A stretch of 64,000 nt of DNA from Streptomyces sp. S465 (GTDB lineage: Bacteria; Actinomycetota; Actinomycetes; Streptomycetales; Streptomycetaceae): NCBI RefSeq assembly GCF_026898115.1, contig NZ_CP114036.1:2418001-2482000 (forward strand), written 5' to 3'. The notes under the pieces are model-generated. The model saw only the letters and a list, made by a program, of their open reading frames with translations, made no database searches and was not told the DNA's origin. The first letter of the stretch is position 1. Every line of letters begins with the position of its first letter. Shown in pieces: positions 24,579 to 33,420 of the stretch. The position numbers and the translations under genes were made by a program.

Positions 24579-25339
24579 TCGGACGCGCCTCCCTTCACGT
24601 ACGCCTCGTAGCCCTCTTCCTCGAGCTTGTCGGCGAGCTCGGGGCCGCCGGACTCGGCGATCCGGCCGGCCGCGAACACGTGCACGTGGTCGGGCTTGAT
24701 GTAGCGCAGGATGCGGGTGTAGTGGGTGATCAGCAGGGTGCCGACCTGGCCCGACTCACGGACGCGGTTGACGCCCTCGGAGACCACCCGCAGCGCGTCG
24801 ACGTCGAGGCCGGAGTCGGTCTCGTCGAGGATCGCAATGGCCGGCTTCAGCAGCTCCAGCTGGAGGATCTCGTGGCGCTTCTTCTCACCGCCGGAGAAGC
24901 CCTCGTTCACGTTCCGCTCGGCGAAGGAGGGGTCGATCTGGAGGCGCTCCATGGTCTCCTTGACCTCCTTGACCCAAGTGCGGAGCTTGGGCGCCTCGCC
25001 GCGGATCGCGGTGGCGGAGGTGCGCAGGAAGTTGGAGACGGAGACGCCGGGGACCTCGACCGGGTACTGCATGGCGAGGAAGACACCGGCGCGGGCGCGC
25101 TCGTCGACGGACATCGCGAGCACGTCCTCGCCGTCCAGCGTCACGGTGCCGCCGGTGATCGTGTACTTCGGGTGACCGGCGAGCGAGTAGGCCAGGGTGG
25201 ACTTGCCGGAGCCGTTGGGGCCCATGATGGCGTGCGTCTCGCCCTGCTTCACGGTCAGGTCGACACCGCGCAGGATCTCGCGGGGACCGCCCTCGGCGTC
25301 GACGGAAACGTGCAGGTCGTGGATCTCAAGCGTGGCCAT
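24575..25339 (-). CDS. sufC: SufC ATPase of the SufBCD scaffold
   Basis: A 254-residue ABC-type ATPase. Walker A GPNGSGKST near 37-45, signature FSGGEKKRHEI near 147, Walker B AIAILDETDSGLD near 168, and a switch His in LLITHYTR. The ATG at 25339 (MATLEIHDL) starts at the conserved N-terminus; an upstream in-frame codon inside the ferredoxin gene is less likely. It supplies ATP hydrolysis to SufB-SufD during Fe-S cluster assembly. Confidence 0.94.
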   Translation of the reverse strand: MATLEIHDLHVSVDAEGGPREILRGVDLTVKQGETHAIMGPNGSGKSTLAYSLAGHPKYTITGGTVTLDGEDVLAMSVDERARAGVFLAMQYPVEVPGVSVSNFLRTSATAIRGEAPKLRTWVKEVKETMERLQIDPSFAERNVNEGFSGGEKKRHEILQLELLKPAIAILDETDSGLDVDALRVVSEGVNRVRESGQVGTLLITHYTRILRYIKPDHVHVFAAGRIAESGGPELADKLEEEGYEAYVKGGASE

Positions 25340-25346
25340 GGGTGCC

Positions 25347-25670
25347 TCAGGACTCCTGGGTGACGGAGACGAGCACATCGTCCCCTTCGATCTTTACGGG
25401 GTATACGGGGACCGGGCGCGTCGCGGGGAGGCCGGACGGCTTGCCGGTGCGCAGGTCGAAGCTGGAGCCGTGCAGCCAGCACTCGATCTGGCAGTCCTCC
25501 ACCTCGCCCTCGGACAGCGAGACGTTCGCGTGCGAGCAGATGTCGTTGACCGCGAACACCTCGCCCTCGGTGCGCACGAGAGCGATGGGCACGCCCTCGA
25601 GCTCCACCCGCTTGGGGGTGTCCTCCTCGAGTTCGTCCAGCGCGCAGGCGCGTACGAAGGTGTTGGTCAT
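25347..25670 (-). CDS. Rieske-type 2Fe-2S ferredoxin embedded in the suf operon
   Basis: A 107-residue small Rieske protein. The two cluster-ligand boxes are C-S-H (DICSHANVS, near residue 46) and C-W-L-H (IECWLHGSSF, near 66). It resembles ferredoxin components of non-heme-iron oxygenases, but no oxygenase is nearby. ATG at 25670 overlaps the sufD stop by 4 bp, and the sufC start is 7 bp downstream, so it is transcribed with the assembly genes. A role as electron donor to the Suf scaffold is inferred. Confidence 0.9.
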   Translation of the reverse strand: MTNTFVRACALDELEEDTPKRVELEGVPIALVRTEGEVFAVNDICSHANVSLSEGEVEDCQIECWLHGSSFDLRTGKPSGLPATRPVPVYPVKIEGDDVLVSVTQES

Positions 25671-26836
25671 CCTACGGACGCCTCCAGCTCGGCCTCGATC
25701 TTGGCGATGAGCCGCTCCTCCAGCTCGGGGATCCCGATCTGCTGGACGAGCTCGGCGAAGAAGCCGCGGACCACCAGACGGCGGGCCTCCTCGGCCGGGA
25801 TACCGCGCGCCATCAGGTAGAACAGCTGCTCGTCCTCGAAGCGGCCGGTCGCGCTCGCGTGACCGGCGCCGACGATCTCGCCGGTCTCGATCTCCAGGTT
25901 CGGCACCGAGTCGACGCGGGCGCCGTCGGTGAGGACCAGGTTGCGGTTGAGCTCGTAGGTGTCGGTGCCCTCCGCGGCGGCCCGGATCAGCACATCGCCG
26001 ATCCACACCGCGTGCGCCTCCGCGCCCTGGAGCGCGCCCTTGTAGGCGACGTTGCTGCGGCAGTGCGGGGTGTCGTGGTCGATGAAGAGCCGGTGCTCCT
26101 GGTGCTGGCCGTTGTCGGTGAAGTACACGCCGTAGAGCTCGGCCTCGCCGCCCGGGGCGCCGTAGACGACGCGCGGGTGGAGCCGCACCAGGTCGCCGCC
26201 GAAGGTGACGACCACGGACTTGAAGGTGGCGTCCCGGCCGACCAGCGCGGTGTGCTGACCGGCGTGGACCGCGGTGTCGTCCCAGTCCTGGACGGAGACC
26301 ACGGTGAGCTTGGCGCCGTCGCCGATCAGGTACTCCACATTGGCGGCGAGCGTGGCGTCACCGGTGTGGTCGATGACCACGACCGCCTCGGCGAAGGCGC
26401 CGACCTCGACCACCTGGTGGCCGAAGGCGGTGCCGCCCTCGCCGTGCACGGAGATCCGCACCGGCTCGGTGAGCACCGTCTCCTTGGGCACGGAGACGAC
26501 CGACGCCTTCTCGAAGGAGCTGTACGCCTGGGCCGCCACCCGGTCCACCGGCTTGCCGGCCTTCCCCAGGCGCGCGTCGTCACGGCCCACGGTCTCGACG
26601 GTGACGCCCTCGGGGGCGGTCACCTCGACCTTGACGCCGCCGTCGGCGACAGCCGTGCCGTCGTGGAGACCGCGCAGCCGCTCCAGCGGCGTGAACCGCC
26701 AGTCCTCCTCGCGGCCATGGGGCACCGGGAAGTCGGCCACGTCGTACGACGCGGGCGCGCTCACCCGGGCGTCGGTGGGCTGGCCCACCTGGATGACGCC
26801 GTCCGTGGTGGATCCGGCCGGGATGGTTTCAGCCAT
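25667..26836 (-). CDS. sufD: SufD scaffold protein
   Basis: A 389-residue beta-helix protein. Typical features are DFPVPHGREEDWRFTPLERL near 33-52, ENGQHQ-like TDNGQHQEHRLFIDHDTPHC near 245, and the C-terminal GHASATGRFEDEQLFYLMARGIPAEEA near 320, with the conserved His. It pairs with SufB and SufC. ATG at 26836, 93 bp after the sufB stop, with a GC hairpin in that gap. Confidence 0.94.
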   Translation of the reverse strand: MAETIPAGSTTDGVIQVGQPTDARVSAPASYDVADFPVPHGREEDWRFTPLERLRGLHDGTAVADGGVKVEVTAPEGVTVETVGRDDARLGKAGKPVDRVAAQAYSSFEKASVVSVPKETVLTEPVRISVHGEGGTAFGHQVVEVGAFAEAVVVIDHTGDATLAANVEYLIGDGAKLTVVSVQDWDDTAVHAGQHTALVGRDATFKSVVVTFGGDLVRLHPRVVYGAPGGEAELYGVYFTDNGQHQEHRLFIDHDTPHCRSNVAYKGALQGAEAHAVWIGDVLIRAAAEGTDTYELNRNLVLTDGARVDSVPNLEIETGEIVGAGHASATGRFEDEQLFYLMARGIPAEEARRLVVRGFFAELVQQIGIPELEERLIAKIEAELEASVG

Positions 26837-26886
26837 GGCTGTCGTACTGCTCTCTTTCTGCCTGATGGGCCTGAACGGGGTGCCCA

Positions 26887-26907
26887 GGCGGGGACGGTGC
26901 CCCCGCC
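26887..26907 (-). other. Hairpin between sufB and sufD
   Basis: GGCGGGG and CCCCGCC with a 7-nt loop in the only sizeable gap inside the suf operon. It could trim or attenuate the transcript after sufRB. Position is the only evidence for function. Confidence 0.3.
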
Positions 26908-26929
26908 GGGGCGGGAAGGGGTGGTGGCG

Positions 26930-28351
26930 TCAGCCGACCGCGCCCTCCATCTGCAGCTCGATCAGCCGGTTGAGCTCCAGCGCGTACTCCATGGGCAGCT
27001 CGCGCGCGATCGGCTCGACGAAGCCGCGCACGATCATCGCCATGGCCTCGTCCTCGGACAGCCCGCGGCTCATGAGGTAGAAGAGCTGGTCGTCGCTGAC
27101 CTTGGAGACGGTCGCCTCATGGCCCATGGACACGTCGTCCTCGCGGACGTCCACATACGGGTAGGTGTCCGACCGCGAGACCGTGTCGACCAGCAGGGCG
27201 TCGCACAGCACATTGGACTTGGAGCCCTCGGCGCCCTCGCCGATCTCGATCAGACCGCGGTAGGAGGTGCGGCCGCCGCCGCGCGCCACCGACTTGGAGA
27301 CGATGTTCGACGAGGTGTGGGGCGCCATGTGCACCATCTTGGCGCCGGCGTCCTGGTGCTGGCCCTCGCCCGCGAAGGCGATGGACAGGGTCTCGCCCTT
27401 GGCGTGCTCACCCATCAGGTAGACGGCGGGGTACTTCATGGTCACCTTGGAGCCGATGTTGCCGTCGACCCACTCCATGGTCGCGCCCTCGTAGGCCACG
27501 GCGCGCTTGGTGACCAGGTTGTAGACGTTGTTCGACCAGTTCTGGATGGTCGTGTAGCGGCAGCGGGCGCCCTTCTTGACGATGATCTCGACGACCGCGG
27601 AGTGCAGCGAGTCCGACTTGTAGATCGGCGCGGTGCAGCCCTCGACGTAGTGGACGTACGCGTCCTCGTCGACGATGATCAGCGTCCGCTCGAACTGGCC
27701 CATGTTCTCGGTGTTGATCCGGAAGTAGGCCTGAAGCGGGATCTCCACGTGCACGCCCTTCGGCACGTAGATGAACGAGCCGCCGGACCAGACCGCCGTG
27801 TTCAGCGAGGCGAACTTGTTGTCGCCCGCGGGGATCACCGAGCCGAAGTACTCCTTGAACAGCTCCGGGTGCTCCCGCAGACCGGTGTCGGTGTCGAGGA
27901 AGATGACGCCCTGCTCCTCGAGGTCCTCACGGATCTTGTGGTAGACGACCTCGGACTCGTACTGGGCGGCGACACCGGCGACCAGCCGCTGCTTCTCGGC
28001 CTCCGGGATGCCCAGCTTGTCGTAGGTGTTCTTGATGTCCTCCGGCAGCTCCTCCCAGGAGGCGGCCTGCTGCTCGGTGGAGCGGACGAAGTACTTGATG
28101 TTGTCGAAGTCGATGCCCGACAGATCCGAGCCCCAGGTGGGCATGGGCTTCTTGTCGAAGAGCTTCAGTCCCTTGAGACGGAGCTTGAGCATCCACTCCG
28201 GCTCGGACTTCTTCGCCGAGATGTCGCGTACGACCTCCTCGGAGAGGCCGCGCTTGGCCGAGGCGCCGGCCACGTCGGAGTCGGCCCAGCCGTACTCGTA
28301 GTTGCCCAGACCCTCGAGCTCGGGGTGAGCGGTCTCCGTGGGGAGAGTCAT
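26930..28351 (-). CDS. sufB: SufB scaffold protein
   Basis: A 473-residue Fe-S scaffold subunit. Visible hallmarks include [12 protein letters not shown] at the N-terminus, [18 protein letters not shown] near 50, [21 protein letters not shown] near 250, [22 protein letters not shown] near 280 and [27 protein letters not shown] near 425. ATG at 28351 overlaps the sufR stop by 4 bp, so repressor and scaffold are translationally coupled. Confidence 0.95.
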   Translation of the reverse strand: MTLPTETAHPELEGLGNYEYGWADSDVAGASAKRGLSEEVVRDISAKKSEPEWMLKLRLKGLKLFDKKPMPTWGSDLSGIDFDNIKYFVRSTEQQAASWEELPEDIKNTYDKLGIPEAEKQRLVAGVAAQYESEVVYHKIREDLEEQGVIFLDTDTGLREHPELFKEYFGSVIPAGDNKFASLNTAVWSGGSFIYVPKGVHVEIPLQAYFRINTENMGQFERTLIIVDEDAYVHYVEGCTAPIYKSDSLHSAVVEIIVKKGARCRYTTIQNWSNNVYNLVTKRAVAYEGATMEWVDGNIGSKVTMKYPAVYLMGEHAKGETLSIAFAGEGQHQDAGAKMVHMAPHTSSNIVSKSVARGGGRTSYRGLIEIGEGAEGSKSNVLCDALLVDTVSRSDTYPYVDVREDDVSMGHEATVSKVSDDQLFYLMSRGLSEDEAMAMIVRGFVEPIARELPMEYALELNRLIELQMEGAVG

Positions 28352-29148
28352 TCGGAATTCCTCCCGGCCGTGCTGGCAGATGCGGTGGTGGTCTTGATGG
28401 TGCTGGTGTCGGTCTTCTCGACCTTGCCGGTCTTCGGAATGAACGTCGTGCACACCCCGTCGCCATGGGCGATGGTGGCCAGACGCTGCACATGGGTTCC
28501 GAGCAGCTGGGAGAAGACCTCGGTCTCCGCCTCACACAGCTGCGGATATCGCTCGGCTGCGTGGGCGACCGGGCAGTGGTGCTGGCAGAGCTGTTCGCCG
28601 ACCGGCGCGCTGCGCGCCGTAGCAGCGTACCCGTCCGCGGAGAGTGCGCCTGCGAGCGCCTCGGTGCGGCGGCCGGGGGCGGCGGCCTCGACGGCGCCGC
28701 GGTACCTCTCCGCCTGGGCGGCGAGCCTGGCGCGGGCGAACGCCGCGACCGCGGCACGGCCCGCCTCGCCGCCTCCGGCGCTCTGCTCGATCCAGTGCAG
28801 TGCGTCGACGGCGAGCTTGTCGTAGGCCTGGTCGAAGGCGTCGCGACCGCAGTCGGTGAGCGCGAAGACCTTGGCCGGGCGGCCGCGCCCCCGCGCCCCG
28901 TACACCCTCTTCTCGCGGGGCTCGACGACGCCGTCGGCAACGAGGGTGTCCAGGTGGCGGCGGACGGCCGCCTGGGTCAGCTCCAGCCGCAGGGCGAGCT
29001 CCGCCGCGGTGGAGGGACCGTGGTCGAGGATCGAGCGCGCCACCCGGTTGCGGGTGCCGTGCTGCTCTTCCGGCGCTGACGCGGGCACGCCAGTCCGCGC
29101 GGCCGCTTCGGCCGCGCGTCCGTTCGGTGCGTCGCTCGCGTATTTCAC
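28348..29148 (-). CDS. sufR: SufR, Fe-S-sensing repressor of the suf operon
   Basis: A 266-residue ArsR/DeoR-like winged-helix regulator. The N-terminal domain ([27 protein letters not shown], within residues 40-75) binds DNA. The C-terminal [23 protein letters not shown] segment near 200-220 supplies the cysteines for a cluster. GTG 29148 is chosen because it directly abuts the operator and lies 7 bp after a good -10; an in-frame TTG at 29184 would lie within the promoter. Apo/holo switching of SufR represses suf when clusters are sufficient. Confidence 0.92.
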   Translation of the reverse strand: MKYASDAPNGRAAEAAARTGVPASAPEEQHGTRNRVARSILDHGPSTAAELALRLELTQAAVRRHLDTLVADGVVEPREKRVYGARGRGRPAKVFALTDCGRDAFDQAYDKLAVDALHWIEQSAGGGEAGRAAVAAFARARLAAQAERYRGAVEAAAPGRRTEALAGALSADGYAATARSAPVGEQLCQHHCPVAHAAERYPQLCEAETEVFSQLLGTHVQRLATIAHGDGVCTTFIPKTGKVEKTDTSTIKTTTASASTAGRNSE

Positions 29149-29161
29149 AACGCCATTGTTG
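29148..29161. promoter_or_regulatory. SufR operator CAAC-N6-GTTG
   Basis: CAACGCCATTGTTG matches the CAAC-N6-GTTG palindrome described for streptomycete SufR. It overlaps the first base of the sufR GTG and the -10 region, so binding would block RNA polymerase. Confidence 0.75.
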
Positions 29162-29184
29162 CGTAATTCTCCGGCGAAGGACAA
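29155..29184 (-). promoter_or_regulatory. sufR/suf operon promoter, leaderless
   Basis: On the minus strand TTGTCC (29184-29179), an 18-bp spacer and AACAAT (29160-29155) form a vegetative-type promoter. The start would fall at the G of GTG 29148, giving a leaderless mRNA. Confidence 0.55.
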
Positions 29185-29218
29185 CCGAGGGGATCGCCGG
29201 TTCCGGTGGAGTACGTCA

Positions 29219-29234
29219 CTTAGGCACGCCTAAG
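29219..29234. promoter_or_regulatory. CTTAGGC-AC-GCCTAAG palindrome, iron-box-like
   Basis: A 16-bp palindrome with 7-bp perfect arms in the 316-bp gap between sufR and the ABC genes. TTAGGC and CCTAA resemble the 3' part of the DmdR/IdeR iron box (TTAGGCTAACCTAA core), but the 5' TTAGG copy is missing. The rest of the gap (29235-29464) shows nothing else. Confidence 0.4.
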
Positions 29235-29464
29235 CCCCGAACGGCCCTGGACCATCGTTTCACCTGCTGCTTCACCTGTCGCTCCGCCCGCGCCGCCACC
29301 TGAGCCGCGGGCACGGCGCGCCGCTCACCGCCGGTCACCTCCGACACGGGGCACGGCGCCCGGGATTCCGGCCTCCGCCACCGGATGCGCGCCGGACCGG
29401 CGGGCGCCATCGCTTTCCGGCCCTGCCGCCCGCGGGGGGCCCCGCGATTCGTAGACTGCCGAGC

Positions 29465-30391
29465 ATGCGAGAAGAGCCCGCGGTCGACATCGTCGGCCTG
29501 GTCAAGCGGTACGGCCCGAAGACCGCGGTCGACGGGCTCGACCTGTCCGTCGACCGGGGCACCGTGACCGCCGTCCTCGGCCCCAACGGAGCCGGTAAGA
29601 CCACCACCGTCGAGACCTGCGAGGGGTACCGCCGCCCCGACGCGGGCACGGTCCGGATACTCGGGCTCGACCCGGTCGCGGACGCCTCGGCACTGCGACC
29701 GCGGGTCGGGGTGATGCTCCAGTCCGGAGGCGTTTATTCCGGCGCGCGAGCAGAAGAGATGCTGCGCCACACCGCCTCACTGCACGCGCATCCGGTGGAC
29801 GTCGGTCTGCTGATCGAACGGCTCGGCCTCGGCTCCTGCGGCCGGACCCCCTACCGGCGGCTCTCCGGGGGCCAGCAGCAGCGGCTCGCGCTCGCCATGG
29901 CCGTCGTCGGCCGCCCCGAGCTGGTCTTCCTCGACGAGCCGACCGCCGGACTCGATCCGCAGGCCCGCCGCGCCACCTGGGACCTCGTCCGCGATCTGCG
30001 GGGCGACGGCGTCACCGTGGTGCTGACCACGCACTACATGGAGGAGGCCGAGCAGCTCGCCGACGATGTGGCGATCATCGACGGCGGCAAGGTGATCGCC
30101 CAGGGCAGCCCGGAGGAGCTGTGCCGCGGCGGCGCCGAGAACACCCTGCGCTTCACCGGGCGCCCCGCACTCGACCTGGCCTCGCTCCTCAAGGCGCTGC
30201 CGGCCGACTCCACGGCCTCCGAGCTGACGCCCGGCTCGTACCGCGTCACCGGCAAGGTCAACCCCCAGATGCTGGCCACCGTCACGTCCTGGTGCGCACA
30301 GAACGGTGTGCTGCCGGACCGGATCTCGGTCGAACGGCACACCCTTGAGGACGTCTTCCTGGAGCTCACCGGTAAGGAGCTGCGAGCGTGA
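29465..30391 (+). CDS. ABC transporter ATP-binding protein (ABC-2 export type)
   Basis: A 308-residue DrrA-like ATPase. Walker A GPNGAGKTT near residue 40, signature YRRLSGGQQQRLALAM near 133, Walker B LVFLDEPTAGLD near 157, and switch His in VVLTTHYMEEAEQ near 187. A C-terminal extension (about 230-308) is the usual DUF4162-like tail. ATG at 29465. The stop overlaps the permease GTG by 4 bp. The pair sits next to suf and ctaA in streptomycetes; the exported compound is unknown. Confidence 0.9.
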   Translation: MREEPAVDIVGLVKRYGPKTAVDGLDLSVDRGTVTAVLGPNGAGKTTTVETCEGYRRPDAGTVRILGLDPVADASALRPRVGVMLQSGGVYSGARAEEMLRHTASLHAHPVDVGLLIERLGLGSCGRTPYRRLSGGQQQRLALAMAVVGRPELVFLDEPTAGLDPQARRATWDLVRDLRGDGVTVVLTTHYMEEAEQLADDVAIIDGGKVIAQGSPEELCRGGAENTLRFTGRPALDLASLLKALPADSTASELTPGSYRVTGKVNPQMLATVTSWCAQNGVLPDRISVERHTLEDVFLELTGKELRA

Positions 30392-31161
30392 CCGCCACGG
30401 GCACTTTCCTCCCCAGGCCGGGGGCGGCCCCGCTCCTCCGGATGATCCGCGCGCAGGCCGCGCTGGAGACCCGGATGCTGCTGCGCAACGGCGAGCAGCT
30501 GCTGCTGACCGTCGTCATCCCCTCCCTGTTGCTGGTGCTCTTCAGCACCGTCGACATCGTCGACACCGGCGCGGACGGCAGCGCGGTGGACTTCCTGGCG
30601 CCCGGTGTGCTGGCGCTGGCCGTGCTGTCCACGGCGTTCACCGGCCAGGCCATCGCCACCGGCTTCGAGCGGCGCTACGGCGTACTGAAGCGGCTCGCCG
30701 TCTCGCCCCTGCCGCGGTGGGGCCTGATGACCGCCAAGACCTGCGCGGTGCTGGTCACCGAGGTGCTGCAGATCGCGCTGCTGACCGCGATCGCGCTGGC
30801 CCTCGGCTGGTCGCCGCACGGCGACCCGCTCTCCGTGGCGCTGCTGCTGGTCCTCGGCACGGCGGCGTTCTCCGGCCTCGGACTGCTGATGGCGGGCACC
30901 CTGAAGGCCGAGGCGACCCTGGCCGCCGCCAATCTGGTCTTCCTGCTGCTGCTGGTGGGCGGCGGGGTGATCGTGTCGCTGGACAAGTTCCCCGGCGCCG
31001 TGCGGGGCGTGCTGGAACTGCTGCCGATCTCGGCGCTCTCGGGCGGGCTGCGGGACGTGCTCCAGGACGGGGGCGGGATGCCGTGGCGGGATCTGGCGAT
31101 CCTGGCGGTGTGGGCGGTGCTGGGACTGGGCGCGGCCGCGCGCCTCTTCCGCTGGGAGTGA
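30388..31161 (+). CDS. ABC-2 type transporter permease
   Basis: A 257-residue protein with about six membrane helices: LLLTVVIPSLLLVLFSTV near 40-57, a long loop, ATGFERRYGVLKRLAVSPLPRW near 90-111, and terminal LAILAVWAVLGLGAAARLF. It belongs to the ABC2_membrane family and partners with the ATPase immediately upstream (GTGA overlap). The conserved FERRYGVLKRLAVSP loop is the coupling segment of this family. Confidence 0.88.
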   Translation: MTATGTFLPRPGAAPLLRMIRAQAALETRMLLRNGEQLLLTVVIPSLLLVLFSTVDIVDTGADGSAVDFLAPGVLALAVLSTAFTGQAIATGFERRYGVLKRLAVSPLPRWGLMTAKTCAVLVTEVLQIALLTAIALALGWSPHGDPLSVALLLVLGTAAFSGLGLLMAGTLKAEATLAAANLVFLLLLVGGGVIVSLDKFPGAVRGVLELLPISALSGGLRDVLQDGGGMPWRDLAILAVWAVLGLGAAARLFRWE

Positions 31162-31257
31162 CCCGGGCCCCCCTCTGATCTGCGGCTGTGACCTGGGGCT
31201 TTACCGAAAGACAACCCCTCGTGAAAAGCTGCACAAGCGGCGGCCTACGATGGGCCC

Positions 31258-32250
31258 GTGCCGAATTCGCTGAATCCGCTGGAGCTGATCGCCCGGCGCT
31301 GGCAGCCCTCCGCGCGTTTCGTGGAGCGGGCCGCGCTGGCCACCGTGGTGATGGCCGTGGTCATCGTCGTGACCGGAGGCGCGGTCCGGCTCACCGAGTC
31401 CGGGCTGGGCTGTGACACCTGGCCCAAGTGCACCTCCGGCAGTCTGACGCCGACCTCCGACATGGGCATCCACGGCGCCATCGAGTTCACCAACCGCATG
31501 CTGACGTACGTCCTGTGCGTCTTCGTCGGCGTGCTGATCATCGCCGCGCGGGCCCGCACCCCGGTGCGCCGCTCCCTCACCCGGCTCGGCTGGGCACAGT
31601 TCTGGATCGTGATGGGCAACGCCGTCGTCGGCGGCATCGTGGTCCTCACCGGGCTCAACCCGTACATCGTCAGCTCGCACTTCCTGCTGTCCTCCGCGCT
31701 GCTCACGGTCGCGATGGTGGTCTGGCAGCGGGCCCGCGAGGGGGACGCCGAGCCACGCGATCTCGTCGCCCGCCCGGTGCGCCAGCTGACCTGGCTGCTG
31801 GTCGGCACGACCCTCGCGCTGATCCTGATCGGCACCGTGGTCACCGGGGCCGGACCGCACGCGGGCGACGCCCGGGAGGTGCACCGGATCCCGCTGAACT
31901 GGCAGGAGATCACCCAGCTGCACGTGGACTTCGTCTACATCGTGCTGGGCCTCACCGTCGCCCTGTGGTTCACGCTGCGGGCCGTGAAGGCCCCCGCCGC
32001 GCAGCGCCGGACGGTCCTGGAGCTCCTCGTCGTACTGCTCCTCCAGGGCGTGGTCGGGTACGTGCAGTACTTCACCCATCTGCCCGAGGTGATCGTCGGC
32101 CTCCATATGTTCGGCTCCTGCCTGGTGTGGATCGCGGCCCTGCGGGTGCTGCTCGGCCAGCGCGAGCGCGCCGCGCTCCCGGCGTCCGTGCCCACCCCCA
32201 CGGGCGGCCACGAGGCCGTTCAGCCCGAGCCGGCCGCGTCCAGCCGGTAG
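31258..32250 (+). CDS. ctaA: Heme A synthase (COX15/CtaA)
   Basis: A 330-residue eight-helix membrane protein. GGAVRLTESGLGCDTWPKC near residues 41-59 is the CtaA signature with its Cys pair; His in GIHGAIEFTNR near 73, SSHFLLS near 138, QLHVDFVY near 220 and GLHMFGSCLVW near 281 are the heme ligands. It oxidises heme O to heme A for aa3-type cytochrome oxidase. GTG at 31258. Its last 31 bp overlap the convergent amidohydrolase gene. Confidence 0.93.
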   Translation: MPNSLNPLELIARRWQPSARFVERAALATVVMAVVIVVTGGAVRLTESGLGCDTWPKCTSGSLTPTSDMGIHGAIEFTNRMLTYVLCVFVGVLIIAARARTPVRRSLTRLGWAQFWIVMGNAVVGGIVVLTGLNPYIVSSHFLLSSALLTVAMVVWQRAREGDAEPRDLVARPVRQLTWLLVGTTLALILIGTVVTGAGPHAGDAREVHRIPLNWQEITQLHVDFVYIVLGLTVALWFTLRAVKAPAAQRRTVLELLVVLLLQGVVGYVQYFTHLPEVIVGLHMFGSCLVWIAALRVLLGQRERAALPASVPTPTGGHEAVQPEPAASSR

Positions 32251-33371
32251 ACCCGGCGCGCGGTCCCGGCCGCGACCAGCCCGGCGATCCGCTGGGCCTC
32301 GGCCCGGGTGCAGATCCCCCCGCCGACCCACTCCTCCGCCAGCCGGGCCATGGCCTGGCCGAACAGCCGGGACGCGGTCACATACAGCTCGGGCAGGGCC
32401 CGCGCGCCGGTCGAGAAGAGCAGCTTGCCGAAGGGCGCCTCGCCCAGGGTCTCCTCGGGCCGGAGCCCGGCGTCCGCGTAGACGTGCGGGAAGGCCGCGG
32501 CCAGCTGGGCCGCCCGCCGGTGGTGCGGCCGGCCGGGCAGCAGCACCAGATCGGTGCCGAAGCCCGCCGTGGCGCGCAGGAAGCCGGTGAGCGGCTGCGG
32601 ATCGGCGCAGTGCAGCTGCACCGGAAGGCCGGTCGCGACGGCGCTCCACAGCAGGTGCTGGGCGAGCGCCGGGTCGGGGGCGCGATCCCGGGCCGGGCGT
32701 ACGGTGAGCGCGAGCCAGCGGGCGGCGGCGCGCCGCACCTCGCGCGGGTCGGGCGGGATCTCGTCGCAGAAGGTGATCCCCATGGCGAAGGCGGTCGCGT
32801 GCTGGGCTGCCGCGTACAGCGCCTCGGCGGTGTTGCCGATGAAGGCGTCCACCGTGCCGGAGGTGTCGGCGACCTGCTCGGCCAGCGGCTCCAGGCGGAT
32901 CACCTCATGGACCGTGCCGTCGGCGGCCGCGGCCAGCTCCTCGGCGGTGCTGAGGTCGTCCCGGGCGCCGGACTCCAGCAGGAAGGTGCCGATGCCGGCG
33001 CCGCGCAGCAGCAGCCGCGCGGCGTGGTAGGCGCCCAGCTCACGGCGGCGGGCGAGATAGCTGACGGGCGCGCAGTGGGGTTCCATCCCCAGCAGCGGCG
33101 GGCACCAGCGGCGCACGGCCAGTCCGGTCCAGCTGTCGAAGAAGGTGGTGCCGACCGGGGCCGCCCCCGACCCGGCGGCGGCGGCCAGATGGGTTTCGAA
33201 CGAGCCCAGCCCCAGCTCGCCGTGGACCGTGCCGTGGCTGTGCTGGTCGACCAGCGGCGGCAGGGCGATCCGTCCCGCCACCGGGCCCGGCCCGTCCCGG
33301 GGGACCGGGCCGGGCGGGGCGCTCAGGGTGTCCGGGGTGTCCGGGGAGTCCGTCGCCTCGTGCATCGCCAT
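32220..33371 (-). CDS. Amidohydrolase-family protein (FluG N-terminal-like)
   Basis: A 383-residue TIM-barrel metallohydrolase. The HxH pair is in LVDQHSHGTVHGE near residue 42; later residues include VQLHCADPQPLTG near 255 and VYADAGLRP near 300, with FGKLLFSTGARALPELY near 320 as in amidohydrolase_2/FluG proteins. ATG at 33371 is chosen; ATG 33365 follows closely. It lies between ctaA and ctaB on the ctaB strand in Streptomyces. Substrate and any link to heme synthesis are unknown. Confidence 0.82.
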   Translation of the reverse strand: MAMHEATDSPDTPDTLSAPPGPVPRDGPGPVAGRIALPPLVDQHSHGTVHGELGLGSFETHLAAAAGSGAAPVGTTFFDSWTGLAVRRWCPPLLGMEPHCAPVSYLARRRELGAYHAARLLLRGAGIGTFLLESGARDDLSTAEELAAAADGTVHEVIRLEPLAEQVADTSGTVDAFIGNTAEALYAAAQHATAFAMGITFCDEIPPDPREVRRAAARWLALTVRPARDRAPDPALAQHLLWSAVATGLPVQLHCADPQPLTGFLRATAGFGTDLVLLPGRPHHRRAAQLAAAFPHVYADAGLRPEETLGEAPFGKLLFSTGARALPELYVTASRLFGQAMARLAEEWVGGGICTRAEAQRIAGLVAAGTARRVYRLDAAGSG

Positions 33372-33420
33372 CGATGGGCTTAACGGGCGAAAGGGGTGCG
33401 AGGTGTCGCCGGACCCGTTC

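Noticed and set aside
25859..28825. Long plus-strand frame antisense to sufD and sufB
   Set aside because: Shadow of the suf genes; low-complexity translation and no domain.
29149..29184. Longer SufR starting at TTG 29184
   Set aside because: The extra codons would lie within the -35 to -10 region of the promoter and the operator.
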